A stretch of 64,000 bases of DNA, taken from positions 496,001 through 560,000 of the forward strand of contig CAWGCL010000006.1 of the NCBI GenBank assembly GCA_963820995.1, in the 5' to 3' direction. How positions within the stretch are numbered: position 1 is the first letter of the stretch; each line of letters begins with the position of its first letter. Of the stretch, positions 17,955 through 29,107 are shown one piece after another. This stretch comes from JAGTVG01 sp963820995 (lineage in GTDB: Bacteria; Bacteroidota; Bacteroidia; Cytophagales; Cyclobacteriaceae). The notes under the pieces were generated by a model. It did not search any database. It was not told the DNA's origin and saw nothing but the letters and a program-made list of their open reading frames with translations. The position numbers and the translations under genes were made by a program.

Positions 17955-20900
17955 CTACCTGATAATGGTAACGCTTCCGGTTTTAGGATTTTTATCTTCG
18001 TATTTAATCACAAAAAAGTAAGCAGTTTCAGGGAGATCTTTTCCATTATAAACGGCATCCCAATCGTTATTGTAATTATTTGATTCATATACTATACTTC
18101 CCATGCCATTATAAATGGTAACATTTGAACCAGGATATCTTTCTATATTTTCGATTACCCAATAATCATCAATACCATCCCCATTTGGAGAAAACAGATT
18201 CCGGGGCTCCACCTTAATGGCATTATCTTGAATAACCGTAATCAATACAGTGGTTGTATCACTACATCCATCAGCACTCTGGCCCCGAACCGTAAATAAA
18301 GTAGTTTCAGTAACCGTAGCAATTGGATTTGCAATATTTGGATCATTAAGAAGAAGAACAGGCGACCACCGGTAAGATAAGGTCCCGGTTGCTTCCAATT
18401 GCACTTCTGTATCCTCTTCTACATCTGTTTGATCCGCTGAAGCTGTAATTTCGGGTTTTGGCCACATATCGATTGTCATATATTGAATATTGGAACATCG
18501 ATTAACATCCACTACGGTTACACTATATTCCAATGGGGTTGTAACTGTAATTGTGGGTGTGGTTTCCCCGGTATTCCATAAATAGGATTGAAAAGTTCCT
18601 GAGGTTGAAAGAACCACCTCTTCTCCTTCACACAAAGTTTCATCAGGCGTGTTACTGATGGTAAAGTCAGGCTGAGGATTTATTGTAATTGGAACGGAAG
18701 TTGAACTGCCACAAGTTCCTGTAGTATATGCAACAGTTAATTGAATTACATAATCTCCAGGATTCGCATATGTATATATAGGATTTTCATTATTAACAGG
18801 AAAGGATCCATCACCAAAATCCCATGTAAAATTAACAGTCTCCCCTTGTTCGTAGGTTGAAGTATTTATAAACTGCATGGCTGTAGTTGCACATTCAGGA
18901 TCGGTATACTCGAAACTGGCCACTGGCTCCAATATTGTATTTACAAAAATTGAATTGGCACTTACGGTCGAACATCCACTGCTTGTTTGGGTTACTTCAA
19001 TTGTATAATCTCCTTCAGCTTTTGCAGAAATACTATTTCCTGTTTCTCCTGTTATGGGAATCCCATCCGATAACCACTGATAAGTATAACCTGCAACAGG
19101 ATTTGTTGAAAGCAGAACACTGTCACCTTCACAAAAGGCAGTAGATCCGCTGCTTGAAATAGTAAATGTAGGTAAAGTAATTATATCAACAATAGTGGAA
19201 GAAACATCACTTGAGCAACCCCCAACTGTAACTTGCAAAAAGTATTGGCCAGCCATCGAAATCGTGGCATTGGGGATAGTAACCGTTGGGCTTATTGATG
19301 TAAATCCATTTGGGCCAGTCCAAAGATAGGTTCCATCTGTAACCAGGTCTGTTGATAAAAGAATATCTCCTCCAAGACAGAACGGACCACCATTGTAAAT
19401 TACAGGATTCGTTGGAACAGTTCCTGATCCGGAATTTGCAATAATGGCATTCGATACGGTAACGCAACTACCCCCTGCACTTGTAGCTATAACTTTGTAT
19501 ACTCCGGGGTCGTTGATAATAATGGTATCTTCAGCCCCGGTTTTAAATACGGAATTATCCTTATCCCACTGGTATGTAATATTAACTCCTTTTGTAGCCT
19601 GAACATCAACCGAAGTTCCTACACATATACTTAATGGACCTTCGGGAGAAATATGAGGAATAAAGCAATTCTCATTTCTGAGGATTGTAACATTAAAACT
19701 TTCTACACTAGTCAGAATGAAATCTGGTATCCCGTCGTTATCTACATCACCAAATTTCAGGTTTCTGGTAATTTCAGGTGTTGGGACGTATTTTACATTT
19801 AGGCTTAAAGAGCCACCACTGGATTGGTTTTCTAAAATTGAGATCTTCCTATCTGAATAGTTAATTGAAGACGCGATAATATCAACCTTCCCATCTCCAT
19901 CTACATCTCCCAGGTCGAGGCCCCATGGCCTGTCATTAACAGTGAATAATTGCTCAGCACCAAAACTGATAGATCCGCTGCTACCCGTGTTGGGTAAGAT
20001 GGATATCTGGTTCTGCTGCAGTTTTGCGATAACAATATCAGGTTTACCATCAATATTGATATCCCCTACAACAATATTCATCAGGTTCCCGGAAACGCTA
20101 ATGATCTGTTCTGTTCCAAATTGAAGCATTCCAACCTGGCTAAGATTTGGGAGAATATAAATGTTTTTTTCAAGAAATCGCGTGCAGGTGATCTCAGGGA
20201 ACCCATCATCATTAAGATCCCGAACCGCAAGCCCGGCAAAATTAATATTTGCTTCGGCTGGATCAATAATTTCAATTGTCTGTAATGGGCTAAAGCTAAT
20301 CGAACCAGGGGTGCTGGAATTTTTAAATATTGATATTTTCGAATTTGCCTGGTTAGTAACAATTATATCCGGTTTCCCATCATTATCCAGATCTTCAATT
20401 TCAATACGTCTGGCTATATTCCCATCAACAATTAAGAAACTAGGTGTATCGAAAGTGATATTACCTACAACACTTGTATTCCGTAAAATGTAAATCCTAT
20501 CCCCCGGATTACCGCTCTTGGAAATAACTGCATCAGGTTTACCATCCCCGTCAAGATCTCTACTGTTTACATTTAATGTATGTGAGTTAATCGTAATAAA
20601 CTTCTTTGTAAAACTAATTGCACCAATTGTACTGCTATTTTGATAAACCGTAACAAGATTGGAGTTATTGTTCGCGGTTATAATATCAATACGTCCATCC
20701 CTGTCAAAATCATTTAATGACAAATCATATAATTCGCTTTCAGAAGAGAAATCTATAGGTGCTGAAACAGCACTCTCATCAAATCCACTTCCTGAGTAAC
20801 TAAAGAGAAAGGGAGATAGTGAAAAACCAGTTAAACCACTGTTCAGGTTGGTAACCGATATCGAATGAAAAGTTGAACCCGGCGGTGTACTTACCACCAG

Positions 20901-21140
20901 CCTGTCGGCTGCAGCTTGAGTTATGGTTCCATCTGCTGATCCAAAATGAGCTACCAGTTCAGCTGCATTAGTGCTGAATCCACTACCTAAAAGGGTTATT
21001 TCAGTACCTGTTGAAGCTGATTCAGTTGAAATGCTGGTTATTACCGGTTTCTGGGCAACAACTGCGTTGCTGACAATCAAAAGGAGTATAAAAAGAAATT
21101 TTTTGTGAATTCTTATCTTCATAACATCACATTCGCACAC
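17955..21140 (-). CDS. T9SS type B surface protein with IPT/TIG, FG-GAP and PKD domains
   Basis: 1061 aa from the first ATG. The second ATG at 21122 (residue 7) gives a better signal peptide (MKIRIHKKFLFILLLIVSNA) and is the likely start. Order: IPT/TIG domain about 30-120; FG-GAP/VCBS propeller with repeated Asp loops such as DLDGDGKPD and DVDGDGKVD about 125-500; Ig-like/SprB-like modules about 505-790; PKD domain (FTWDFGDGS) about 795-880; type B sorting domain in the last 95 residues (FSPNGDGIDDYWVIENI … KNPKTGSVTIIR). The protein is exported by T9SS and displayed on or released from the surface. It is a paralogue of the gene at 56712-59891. No porP is adjacent; the divergent neighbour is a PorT-like barrel. 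Confidence 0.9.
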   Translation of the reverse strand: MCECDVMKIRIHKKFLFILLLIVSNAVVAQKPVITSISTESASTGTEITLLGSGFSTNAAELVAHFGSADGTITQAAADRLVVSTPPGSTFHSISVTNLNSGLTGFSLSPFLFSYSGSGFDESAVSAPIDFSSESELYDLSLNDFDRDGRIDIITANNNSNLVTVYQNSSTIGAISFTKKFITINSHTLNVNSRDLDGDGKPDAVISKSGNPGDRIYILRNTSVVGNITFDTPSFLIVDGNIARRIEIEDLDNDGKPDIIVTNQANSKISIFKNSSTPGSISFSPLQTIEIIDPAEANINFAGLAVRDLNDDGFPEITCTRFLEKNIYILPNLSQVGMLQFGTEQIISVSGNLMNIVVGDINIDGKPDIVIAKLQQNQISILPNTGSSGSISFGAEQLFTVNDRPWGLDLGDVDGDGKVDIIASSINYSDRKISILENQSSGGSLSLNVKYVPTPEITRNLKFGDVDNDGIPDFILTSVESFNVTILRNENCFIPHISPEGPLSICVGTSVDVQATKGVNITYQWDKDNSVFKTGAEDTIIINDPGVYKVIATSAGGSCVTVSNAIIANSGSGTVPTNPVIYNGGPFCLGGDILLSTDLVTDGTYLWTGPNGFTSISPTVTIPNATISMAGQYFLQVTVGGCSSDVSSTIVDIITLPTFTISSSGSTAFCEGDSVLLSTNPVAGYTYQWLSDGIPITGETGNSISAKAEGDYTIEVTQTSSGCSTVSANSIFVNTILEPVASFEYTDPECATTAMQFINTSTYEQGETVNFTWDFGDGSFPVNNENPIYTYANPGDYVIQLTVAYTTGTCGSSTSVPITINPQPDFTISNTPDETLCEGEEVVLSTSGTFQSYLWNTGETTPTITVTTPLEYSVTVVDVNRCSNIQYMTIDMWPKPEITASADQTDVEEDTEVQLEATGTLSYRWSPVLLLNDPNIANPIATVTETTLFTVRGQSADGCSDTTTVLITVIQDNAIKVEPRNLFSPNGDGIDDYWVIENIERYPGSNVTIYNGMGSIVYESNNYNNDWDAVYNGKDLPETAYFFVIKYEDKNPKTGSVTIIR

Positions 21141-21259
21141 CTAATCTAATTTCTATAGATTTATTCTTTTTAACGATATAAAGTAACTGAATATTTTCGA
21201 TTTTGTCTTGGTAAAAATATAATATTAATCAATTTAAAACCGTTTACCTTATAGGGGTA

Positions 21260-21281
21260 ATCATTATATATTCATAATGAT
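21260..21281. promoter_or_regulatory. Inverted repeat before the GTG start of the PorT-like gene
   Basis: atcattat-atattc-ataatgat: perfect 8-bp arms with a 6-nt spacer, 20 bp before the GTG at 21302 and in the spacer shared with the divergent type B gene. It could be an operator or a leader hairpin; nothing further supports either. Confidence 0.35.
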
Positions 21282-21301
21282 GTTAAATAGTAAAACTTAA
21301 G

Positions 21302-22189
21302 GTGAATAAAACAACCAGGCAAAATATTATTAAATACTTTTTCGTCCTTCTTTTTGTTTCAATTGGCTTTGACTCATTGGGTCAGTTACATATTGGGCCT
21401 AAATTAGGAATGCAATTCTATTCGCCTATATTCAAGGATGCTGTAAAATACGAAGACATATCATCAAGACCGGGATTAGGTTTTAATGTCGGATTAGGAC
21501 TTGATTACAATGTCAATAAAGTATTTTCTTTCTTTACTGAACTAACTTATTCTCAACGGGGAAAATACCTAAGTGGGGGAATAAACAATATGTTTGAGCA
21601 TAAAGCTACTTATCGATATTTAGAATTTCCGGTGTTAGCTCGTTTAACCTATAAAGGCCATATAAAGAAGAGATATTTCAAGTGGTATGTAAACGCAGGT
21701 GGTTCGCTTAACTTCTGGCTCAGTGGTTCAGGCCATATTAAAAGTTATGAATTTGATGAAAGTAATGTAGATCAACTGGATTATACTATTAAATTTCATG
21801 AAAAGCCTGAAAACCAGATTGACCAAACCTTTGTTATTTATATTTCAGAACCAACCAAAATACAGGCAGGATTGGTCTTTGGAGGAGGATTACTGTTTGA
21901 TATCAGTCCACATCATATATTAATGACCGATTTAAGATATACATTCCGACAATCCTGGTTGGGAAGAGATTATGAAATTGATGTTGGTCTTTCTGAATAC
22001 TACGAAGATTTCAGAACAATGGAACATATTATCAGCTTAAATGTAGCCTATTTATTTGAATATAATTTTGGCCAGGGAAGACGGGGTGGTTCTACAAGAG
22101 GAGCAAAAATCAAAACCAAAAACGCTGGTAAACCATCCTCAGGTAAGGGACAAAACATTAATAAGATCAAAAAGAATAAAAAGAAATAG
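21302..22189 (+). CDS. PorT-like outer-membrane beta-barrel protein with basic tail
   Basis: 295 aa, GTG start. The signal peptide starts directly at the GTG (about residues 1-28, …SIGFDSLGQ) and no later ATG would keep it. IGPKLGMQFYS and FFTELTYSQRGKYLSGG are typical of PorT-family 8-strand barrels. After the last strand comes a Lys/Arg-rich tail (GGSTRGAKIKTKNAG … KKNKKK) of about 35 residues, expected to lie in the periplasm. The tail is shared, better conserved than the barrel, with the paralogue at 61659. It is divergent from the type B protein gene in both loci, so the two probably work together. Confidence 0.82.
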   Translation: MNKTTRQNIIKYFFVLLFVSIGFDSLGQLHIGPKLGMQFYSPIFKDAVKYEDISSRPGLGFNVGLGLDYNVNKVFSFFTELTYSQRGKYLSGGINNMFEHKATYRYLEFPVLARLTYKGHIKKRYFKWYVNAGGSLNFWLSGSGHIKSYEFDESNVDQLDYTIKFHEKPENQIDQTFVIYISEPTKIQAGLVFGGGLLFDISPHHILMTDLRYTFRQSWLGRDYEIDVGLSEYYEDFRTMEHIISLNVAYLFEYNFGQGRRGGSTRGAKIKTKNAGKPSSGKGQNINKIKKNKKK

Positions 22190-22705
22190 CTTCCTGGTTC
22201 AATTCTTCATTGATTACCCTTCTTGCTTTATTGATATTTAGTACTCAAAATCCAAAGTACATTTATTTTAAATTGTCTTGAGGGACCATCTGGAAGCCAG
22301 AAGATTTTCTTCATGATAAATAAAATCCAATCAAATCATACAAAGTCATGAGTTCAAACATATTCAATTAAAACTGATCATAATTTCTAGGTGCTGCGAT
22401 TACACAGTATTATGAACATGTACTGGGACTTTGTTCTATTCCACATTACTTAGTATAATCATAAAACCATCAGCTTTACCTGGATATTGAATCAAAACAT
22501 CTGGATCAAATCTCTAAAAGCAATTTGACTCCGCTCATGCAGGATTTCCTTGCTAACTGTTAAAAGTTTCAGCCAATATCCTTACAGCGAAATAGCGTTT
22601 AGGTCGTCGGCAATTGTGTAGGTTAAATTCTCAATTTATTCTTTAGAAATAGAATAAATTTTCCTTTGAGTAATTTATAAATAGAATTAAAGGAAAGAAT
22701 AAGTC
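22190..22705. other. Gene-free stretch between convergent genes
   Basis: 516 bp, AT-rich. It contains short protein-like fragments in different frames around 22390-22455 and 22490-22562 (for example ESKHLDQISKSNLTPLMQDF) separated by stops, which could be a decayed gene but match nothing I recognise. A perfect 10-bp inverted repeat lies at 22633-22660. Confidence 0.5.
22633..22660 (-). terminator. AT-rich hairpin after porP
   Basis: aatttattct (22633-22642) / agaataaatt (22651-22660), perfect 10-bp arms with an 8-nt loop, 46 bp past the stop of the minus-strand porP gene. There is no clear T-run in the minus direction, so it may stabilise the transcript end rather than terminate. Confidence 0.3.
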
Positions 22706-23635
22706 TTAGAAATATGTAGCACAATAATCCGGTCGGTTGAGTCCTCGTATCTTGAATCTATAGCTTAGCATGAACTCATGAGTACCCCGTGAAAACTGAT
22801 TTAAATCGGAGAGGGTCCATTCGTAAGCATAACCGATCCTTAAATTTTGATTTAACTGAAACTCGAACGTCGAAATAATGGCATCACCACTTCTGTAGAT
22901 AACACCAAGCCCTATTCTTTGATCGATAATGAATTTAAAGTTAACATCATATCCGAAAGGTGCCTCTTCCTGCATTCGGATCACAAGCTCTGGTCTGATT
23001 TGCAAACGCGGATTCAAGTCAAACAGCTTACCAACAACCAGAAAGTAATATCTTCTTGTTCTGGCTTCTGCAATCTGGATATCTGCTCCACCTTGTAATT
23101 TGTTATTCAGTATATATGGAATAGAAAAACCTGCATAAAACCTACTCTTTTCAAACAATAAGCCTGCTCCAAAATTTGGATTGAACTTGCTCATTACCCC
23201 TGACAAATTCGGGTCATTTAAGTTTAATAAAGTTAACTGGGTAAAATCAGATCGAAGTTGTGTGAAACCACCCTGTATCCCCATTGAGAACGCACCATCC
23301 TTGAATCGAATTTGATAAGCATAACTAAAGTAAAGACTAATATCAGTATGTACCCCGATCCGTTCATTACTGAGCACGAATCCAAGACCTATTTTTTTCC
23401 CTCTGATCCCTGTATTTGCCGTGGCCGTTAGTAGCCTGGGCGCTCCTTCCACATTAACCCATTGGTGTCTGTAAAGTAGAGATCCATTAAAGTCCTGTTG
23501 GCTTCCTGCAAAGGCTGGATTTATGGCTAATGGATTGAAATAATATTGAGAAAATACCGGTCGCTGCTGAGCATTTACTTCCGTCGAAACGAATCCCAGT
23601 ATTAATAATAGTGCTATAAAAAGAGTTTTTATCAT
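22706..23635 (-). CDS. PorP/SprF-family T9SS outer-membrane protein (partner of giant adhesin A)
   Basis: 309 aa from the ATG at 23635. A longer frame to 23698 exists, but its first 21 residues overlap the upstream gene and precede a clean signal peptide (MIKTLFIALLLILGFV … VNAQQ), so the inner ATG is chosen. QYYFNPLAINPAFAGSQ and LYRHQWVNVEGAP are the hallmark PorP/SprF motifs; the rest is a beta-barrel. In Flavobacterium, SprF-like proteins are needed to export type B sorting-domain proteins encoded just upstream. Here the start lies 7 nt after the stop of the giant adhesin A gene, indicating translational coupling and a dedicated partner. Confidence 0.92.
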   Translation of the reverse strand: MIKTLFIALLLILGFVSTEVNAQQRPVFSQYYFNPLAINPAFAGSQQDFNGSLLYRHQWVNVEGAPRLLTATANTGIRGKKIGLGFVLSNERIGVHTDISLYFSYAYQIRFKDGAFSMGIQGGFTQLRSDFTQLTLLNLNDPNLSGVMSKFNPNFGAGLLFEKSRFYAGFSIPYILNNKLQGGADIQIAEARTRRYYFLVVGKLFDLNPRLQIRPELVIRMQEEAPFGYDVNFKFIIDQRIGLGVIYRSGDAIISTFEFQLNQNLRIGYAYEWTLSDLNQFSRGTHEFMLSYRFKIRGLNRPDYCATYF

Positions 23636-23642
23636 CTTGGTT

Positions 23643-26600
23643 TTATCTAAACAGCTCAATGTATCCGGATCTTGCATCAGATCCATCTCCTTTATCAATT
23701 ATGTAGAAATAAGTTCCATCAGGAACGTTATTACCCATTAGGTAAATACCTCTGTTTCCAACACCATTGAAACTTACATCATCATTGTTGTAATAATCAG
23801 ACTCATAGACCAATTGGCCGCTTCTGTTAAATATCTTTACATTGTTATTAAAGAAGTTATCAATACAATCTATAACCCAAACATCATTTAAGCCATCCCC
23901 ATTAGGAGAAACACCATTATATACAAATATGTCTGTTTCAATGATGGCAGTCTTAGTTGTCGCACAACTTCCTACACCATATACAGTTACCTCATATGTG
24001 CCTGCCTCAAGATCGTATATAGCCGGAGCAGGAATAATTTCACCATAAATGTCCCATTCCACCCTCTGATAAGCATATCCTGGAAGGAAGTTAACCAATG
24101 CAAATCCTGAATTTTCACTGCATACTGAATTTCCTGTAACGATTTCGAAATCTGGGTATACAATATCTTCCATTACTTCAACGGTGACTGGCAAGGATAC
24201 ACAACCACTTGTCTTTTCCGTTGCTGTGACTGTATAAGAACCAACATCCAATTCTGTATATAATGAACCTTCAAAATCAGGTGTTGCATTCACTGAATTG
24301 CCATCATACCAGTTAAAAGTATGCTCCCTGGTTATACCTCCAACAGTTGCCTGAACAGCACCATTTAGGATGACACAACTGGTCAAATCAGAAATAACCT
24401 CAGCATCTGGTGCCGGAACTGGGCTGGTTTCATCAATTACTGTATATACCTCAGCCTGTGAGCACCCTGTTATTACATCCGTTCCTACTACTGTATATTC
24501 TCCTAAATACAGGTTATCGAGGGTTGATCCGGTATAAAGTATATTTGCACTAGTTGAATCTATACCCGCTCTCCACTCAAATGTATATCCATTGATTTGG
24601 CCACCAGCGGAAGCAGTTAATTGTGCATTCGCCAGATTAGGATCACAATGAGTTAACGGAGCGGTAGAAACAATTGATATTTCTGGTATCATTTGCTGAT
24701 TTTCTACTCTTACGGTTGCTGGTCTGGATTTACAGAAAGGATCTGCCTGATCAACTAATACTACTGTATAATCCTCTTCCGGTAAGTCAATTACTTGTTG
24801 TGTACTGTAGTCAGGAGCTGCCAGAGTATCATTTCCAATATACCAATAGTAATCATAGGTACTTGTTGTATTTGTTACCGCTGCGAAAATACTTCCGTTA
24901 TCAGCTATACAACTGGTTATCGGAGATGAGGATACAGCTACCAGAACTTCTGTCACCTCAGTTACTAATGTATATGTTTCTGTAGTAGCACACCCAGTAG
25001 TATTATTGGTAACTTCGACAGTATAATCTCCACCAGAGAGGTTAATTGCTTCGTAATTATTCGGAACTATCGGAGGTCCTGCTACAGGTGTCCCACCTGC
25101 ATACCATGTAAATGTATAATCAGCGATACTCGTACTTCCATCAGCTGAAACCCTCAAGTTCCCTTGCGAATTTGTTCCTTCGCATCGGGTTGGATTTGCG
25201 AAATCGAATAAACTTACGATCGGGTGTTGAGTATCATCATCAATATCAAATTCAAATGGTGTACCTATTACACATTGAGAATTAATATTTCTTACATCTA
25301 TATAATAAGTTCCAGGATTCAGGTTACTATACGAACTAATTGGAGCCCAGGCTGAAATTACGGTATAGGTATCATCAAGCAATTCAAATTCATAATTTGC
25401 AATTGGCATGGGTATTCCATCTTCCAGTACAGAATTGACTATCATTGAACCATTTGGATTCAAACAATTTGTATTTTGCGTTATGATGACATCGTTCGCC
25501 CTAATTGTGATAATCGGCTGATTATCCATTATTGTAAATACTGCTACCGTCTCACAGCCTACATCCGGATTCACCTGGTCGGTTACACGTACCGTATAGT
25601 TTCCTGCTGTAAGCCCGGTCACGATCTCTCCATTTACACCCCCTGCTGAGGCTGTAAGTACCGTGTTACCCAGCGGGATCCCTACTACATTACCCTCAAA
25701 CCATTCGATCAGGTAATTGGCTGGTGATGTGCCACCATCTATATCTATTGTTATACTTCCATCCGGCAGCACTGCTCCTGTACATTGTGTGTTCGGTGTT
25801 ATGGCTAGCTCTGCTACCAGTGGTGAAGTCGCTATATTATTAATTGTAAACTGAGCTAGACTCGTCGCACAATTTGATGTCGTATTCGTTGCCTGTACAT
25901 AATAATCTATGCCTGAGCCTCCCTGTATTCCTCCATCAAGCGCGGTGCCTACTGTCGCTGCATTGCCTCCTCCGGCTACAAGTGTCACTCCGTCACTCTC
26001 AAACCACTCGAACGTATACCCTACTACTGATCCGGCTGGCGCACCATCCACTGTGATATCTGTTACCTGTGCCGATCCATTGAACGGACTACAATCATCC
26101 TGGTCGGTCAAGGCCAGATCTGCTGCTGATATCGATAAAACAGGCTGATCGTCTACTATCGTAAATACCGCTACCGTCTCACAGCCTACATCCGGATTCA
26201 CCTGGTCGGTTACACGTACCGTATAGTTTCCTGCTGTAAGCCCGGTCACGATCTCTCCATTTACACCCCCTGCTGAGGCTGTAAGTACCGTGTTACCCAG
26301 CGGGATCCCTACTACATTACCCTCAAACCATTCGATCAGGTAATTGGCTGGTGATGTACCACCATCTATATCTATTGTTATACTTCCATCCGGCAGTACT
26401 GCTCCTGTACATTGTGTGTTCGGTGTTATGGCTAGCTCTGCTACCAGTGGTGAAGTCGCTATATTATTAATTGTAAACTGAGCTAGACTCGTCGCACAAT
26501 TTGATGTCGTATTCGTTGCCTGTACATAATAATCTATGCCTGAGCCTCCCTGTATTCCTCCATCAAGCGCGGTGCCTACTGTCGCTGCATTGCCTCCTCC

Positions 26601-29107
26601 GGCTACAAGTGTCACTCCGTCACTCTCAAACCACTCGAACGTATACCCTACTACTGATCCGGCTGGCGCACCATCCACTGTGATATCTGTTACCTGTGCC
26701 GATCCATTGAACGGACTACAATCATCCTGGTCGGTCAAGGCCAGATCTGCTGCTGATATCGATAAAACAGGCTGATCGTCTACTATCGTAAATACCGCTA
26801 CCGTCTCACAGCCTACATCCGGATTCACCTGGTCGGTTACACGTACCGTATAGTCGCCTGCTGTAAGCCCGGTCACGATCTCTCCATTTACACCCCCTGC
26901 TGAGGCTGTAAGTACCGTGTTACCCAGCGGGATCCCTACTACATTACCCTCAAACCATTCGATCAGGTAATTGGCTGGTGATGTGCCACCATCTATATCT
27001 ATGGTTATACTTCCATCCGGCAGCACTGCTCCTGTACATTGTGTGTTCGGTGTTATGGCTAGCTCTGCTACCAGTGGTGAAGTCGCTATATTATTAATTG
27101 TAAACTGAGCTAGACTCGTCGCACAATTTGATGTCGTATTCGTTGCCTGTACATAATAATCTATGCCTGAGCCTCCCTGTATTCCTCCATCAAGCGCGGT
27201 GCCTACTGTCGCTGCATTGCCTCCTGCGGCTACAAGTGTCACTCCGTCACTCTCAAACCACTCGAACGTATACCCTACTACTGATCCGGCTGGCGCACCA
27301 TCCACTGTGATATCTGTTACCTGTGCCGATCCATTGAACGGACTACAATCATCCTGGTCGGTCAAGGCCAGATCTGCTGCTGATATCGATAAAACAGGCT
27401 GATCGTCTACTATCGTAAATACCGCTACCGTCTCACAGCCTACATCCGGATTCACCTGGTCGGTTACACGTACCGTATAGTCGCCTGCTGTAAGCCCGGT
27501 CACGATCTCTCCATTTACACCCCCTGCTGAGGCTGTAAGTACCGTGTTACCCAGCGGGATCCCTACTACATTACCCTCAAACCATTCGATCAGGTAATTG
27601 GCTGGTGATGTGCCACCATCTATATCTATTGTTATACTTCCATCCGGCAGTACTGCTCCTGTACATTGTGTATTAGGTGTTATGGCTAGCTCTGCTACCA
27701 GTGGTGAAGTCGCTATATTATTAATTGTAAACTGAGCTAGACTCGTCGCACAATTTGATGTCGTATTGGTTGCCTGTACATAATAATCTATGCCTGAGCC
27801 TCCCTGTATTCCTCCATCAAGCGCGGTGCCTACTGTCGCTGCATTGCCTCCTCCGGCTACCAGCGTCACTCCGTCACTCTCAAACCACTCGAACGTATAC
27901 CCTACTACTGATCCGGCTGGCGCACCATCCACTGTGATATCTGTTACCTGTGCCGATCCATTGAACGGACTACAATCATCCTGGTCGGTCAAGGCCAGAT
28001 CTGCTGCTGATATCGATAAAACAGGCTGATCGTCTACTATCGTAAATACCGCTACCGTCTCACAGCCTACATCCGGATTCACCTGGTCGGTTACCCGTAC
28101 CGTATAGTTTCCTGCTGTAAGCCCGGTCACGATCTCTCCATTTACACCCCCTGCTGAGGCTGTAAGTACCGTGTTACCCAGCGGGATCCCTACTACATTA
28201 CCCTCAAACCATTCGATCAGGTAATTGGCTGGTGATGTGCCACCATCTATATCTATTGTTATACTTCCATCCGGCAGTACTGCTCCTGTACATTGTGTGT
28301 TCGGTGTTATGGCTAGCTCTGCTACCAGTGGTGAAGTCGCTATATTATTAATTGTAAACTGAGCTAGACTCGTCGCACAATTTGATGTCGTATTGGTTGC
28401 CTGTACATAATAATCTATGCCTGAGCCTCCCTGTATTCCTCCATCAAGCGCGGTGCCTACTGTCGCTGCATTGCCTCCTGCGGCTACCAGCGTCACTCCG
28501 TCACTCTCAAACCACTCGAACGTATACCCTACTACTGATCCGGCTGGCGCACCATCCACTGTGATATCTGTTACCTGTGCCGATCCATTGAACGGACTAC
28601 AATCATCCTGGTCGGTCAAGGCCAGATCTGCTGCTGATATCGATAAAACAGGCTGATCGTCTACTATCGTAAATACCGCTACCGTCTCACAGCCTACATC
28701 CGGATTCACCTGGTCGGTTACCCGTACCGTATAGTTTCCTGCTGTAAGCCCGGTCACGATCTCTCCATTTACACCCCCTGCTGAGGCTGTAAGTACCGTG
28801 TTACCCAGCGGGATCCCTACTACATTACCCTCAAACCATTCGATCAGGTAATTGGCTGGTGATGTGCCACCATCTATATCTATTGTTATACTACCATCTG
28901 GCAGCGCTGCTCCTGTACATTGTGTGTTCGGTGTTATGGCTAGCTCTGCTACCAGTGGTGAAGTCGCTATATTATTAATTGTAAACTGAGCTAGACTCGT
29001 CGCACAATTTGATGTCGTATTGGTTGCCTGTACATAATAATCTATGCCTGAGCCTCCCTGTATTCCTCCATCAAGCGCGGTGCCTACTGTCGCTGCATTG
29101 CCTCCTG
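23643..29107 (-). CDS. Giant SprB-like adhesin A, C-terminal part (after frame break)
   Basis: Continuation of the gene that starts at 40191; one extra base near 29107 puts it in another frame. The first ATG in this frame is at 28757, but that is inside a repeat and not a real start. The part holds most of the eight 209-aa units (VLSISAADLALTDQDDCSPF … FTIVDDQ), five or so diverged SprB-like modules with paired cysteines, and the type B sorting domain in the last 98 residues (VSPNGDGLNDVWVIDCI … DGTYFYIIDKGDGSDA … GYIELFR). Repaired, the protein is about 5515 aa and would be a surface adhesin secreted by T9SS. The porP/sprF gene follows after 7 nt. Confidence 0.88.

Noticed and set aside
22388..22565. 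Fragments such as GAAITQYYEHVLGLCSI, thought of as a glyoxalase/VOC or other pseudogene
   Set aside because: The frames change and stop after 20-25 codons, and the match to the VOC FYxxxLG motif is too short to claim a family.
23636..23698. Longer N-terminus for the porP gene
   Set aside because: The extra 21 residues overlap the adhesin A end and precede a complete signal peptide, so the ATG at 23635 is the better start.
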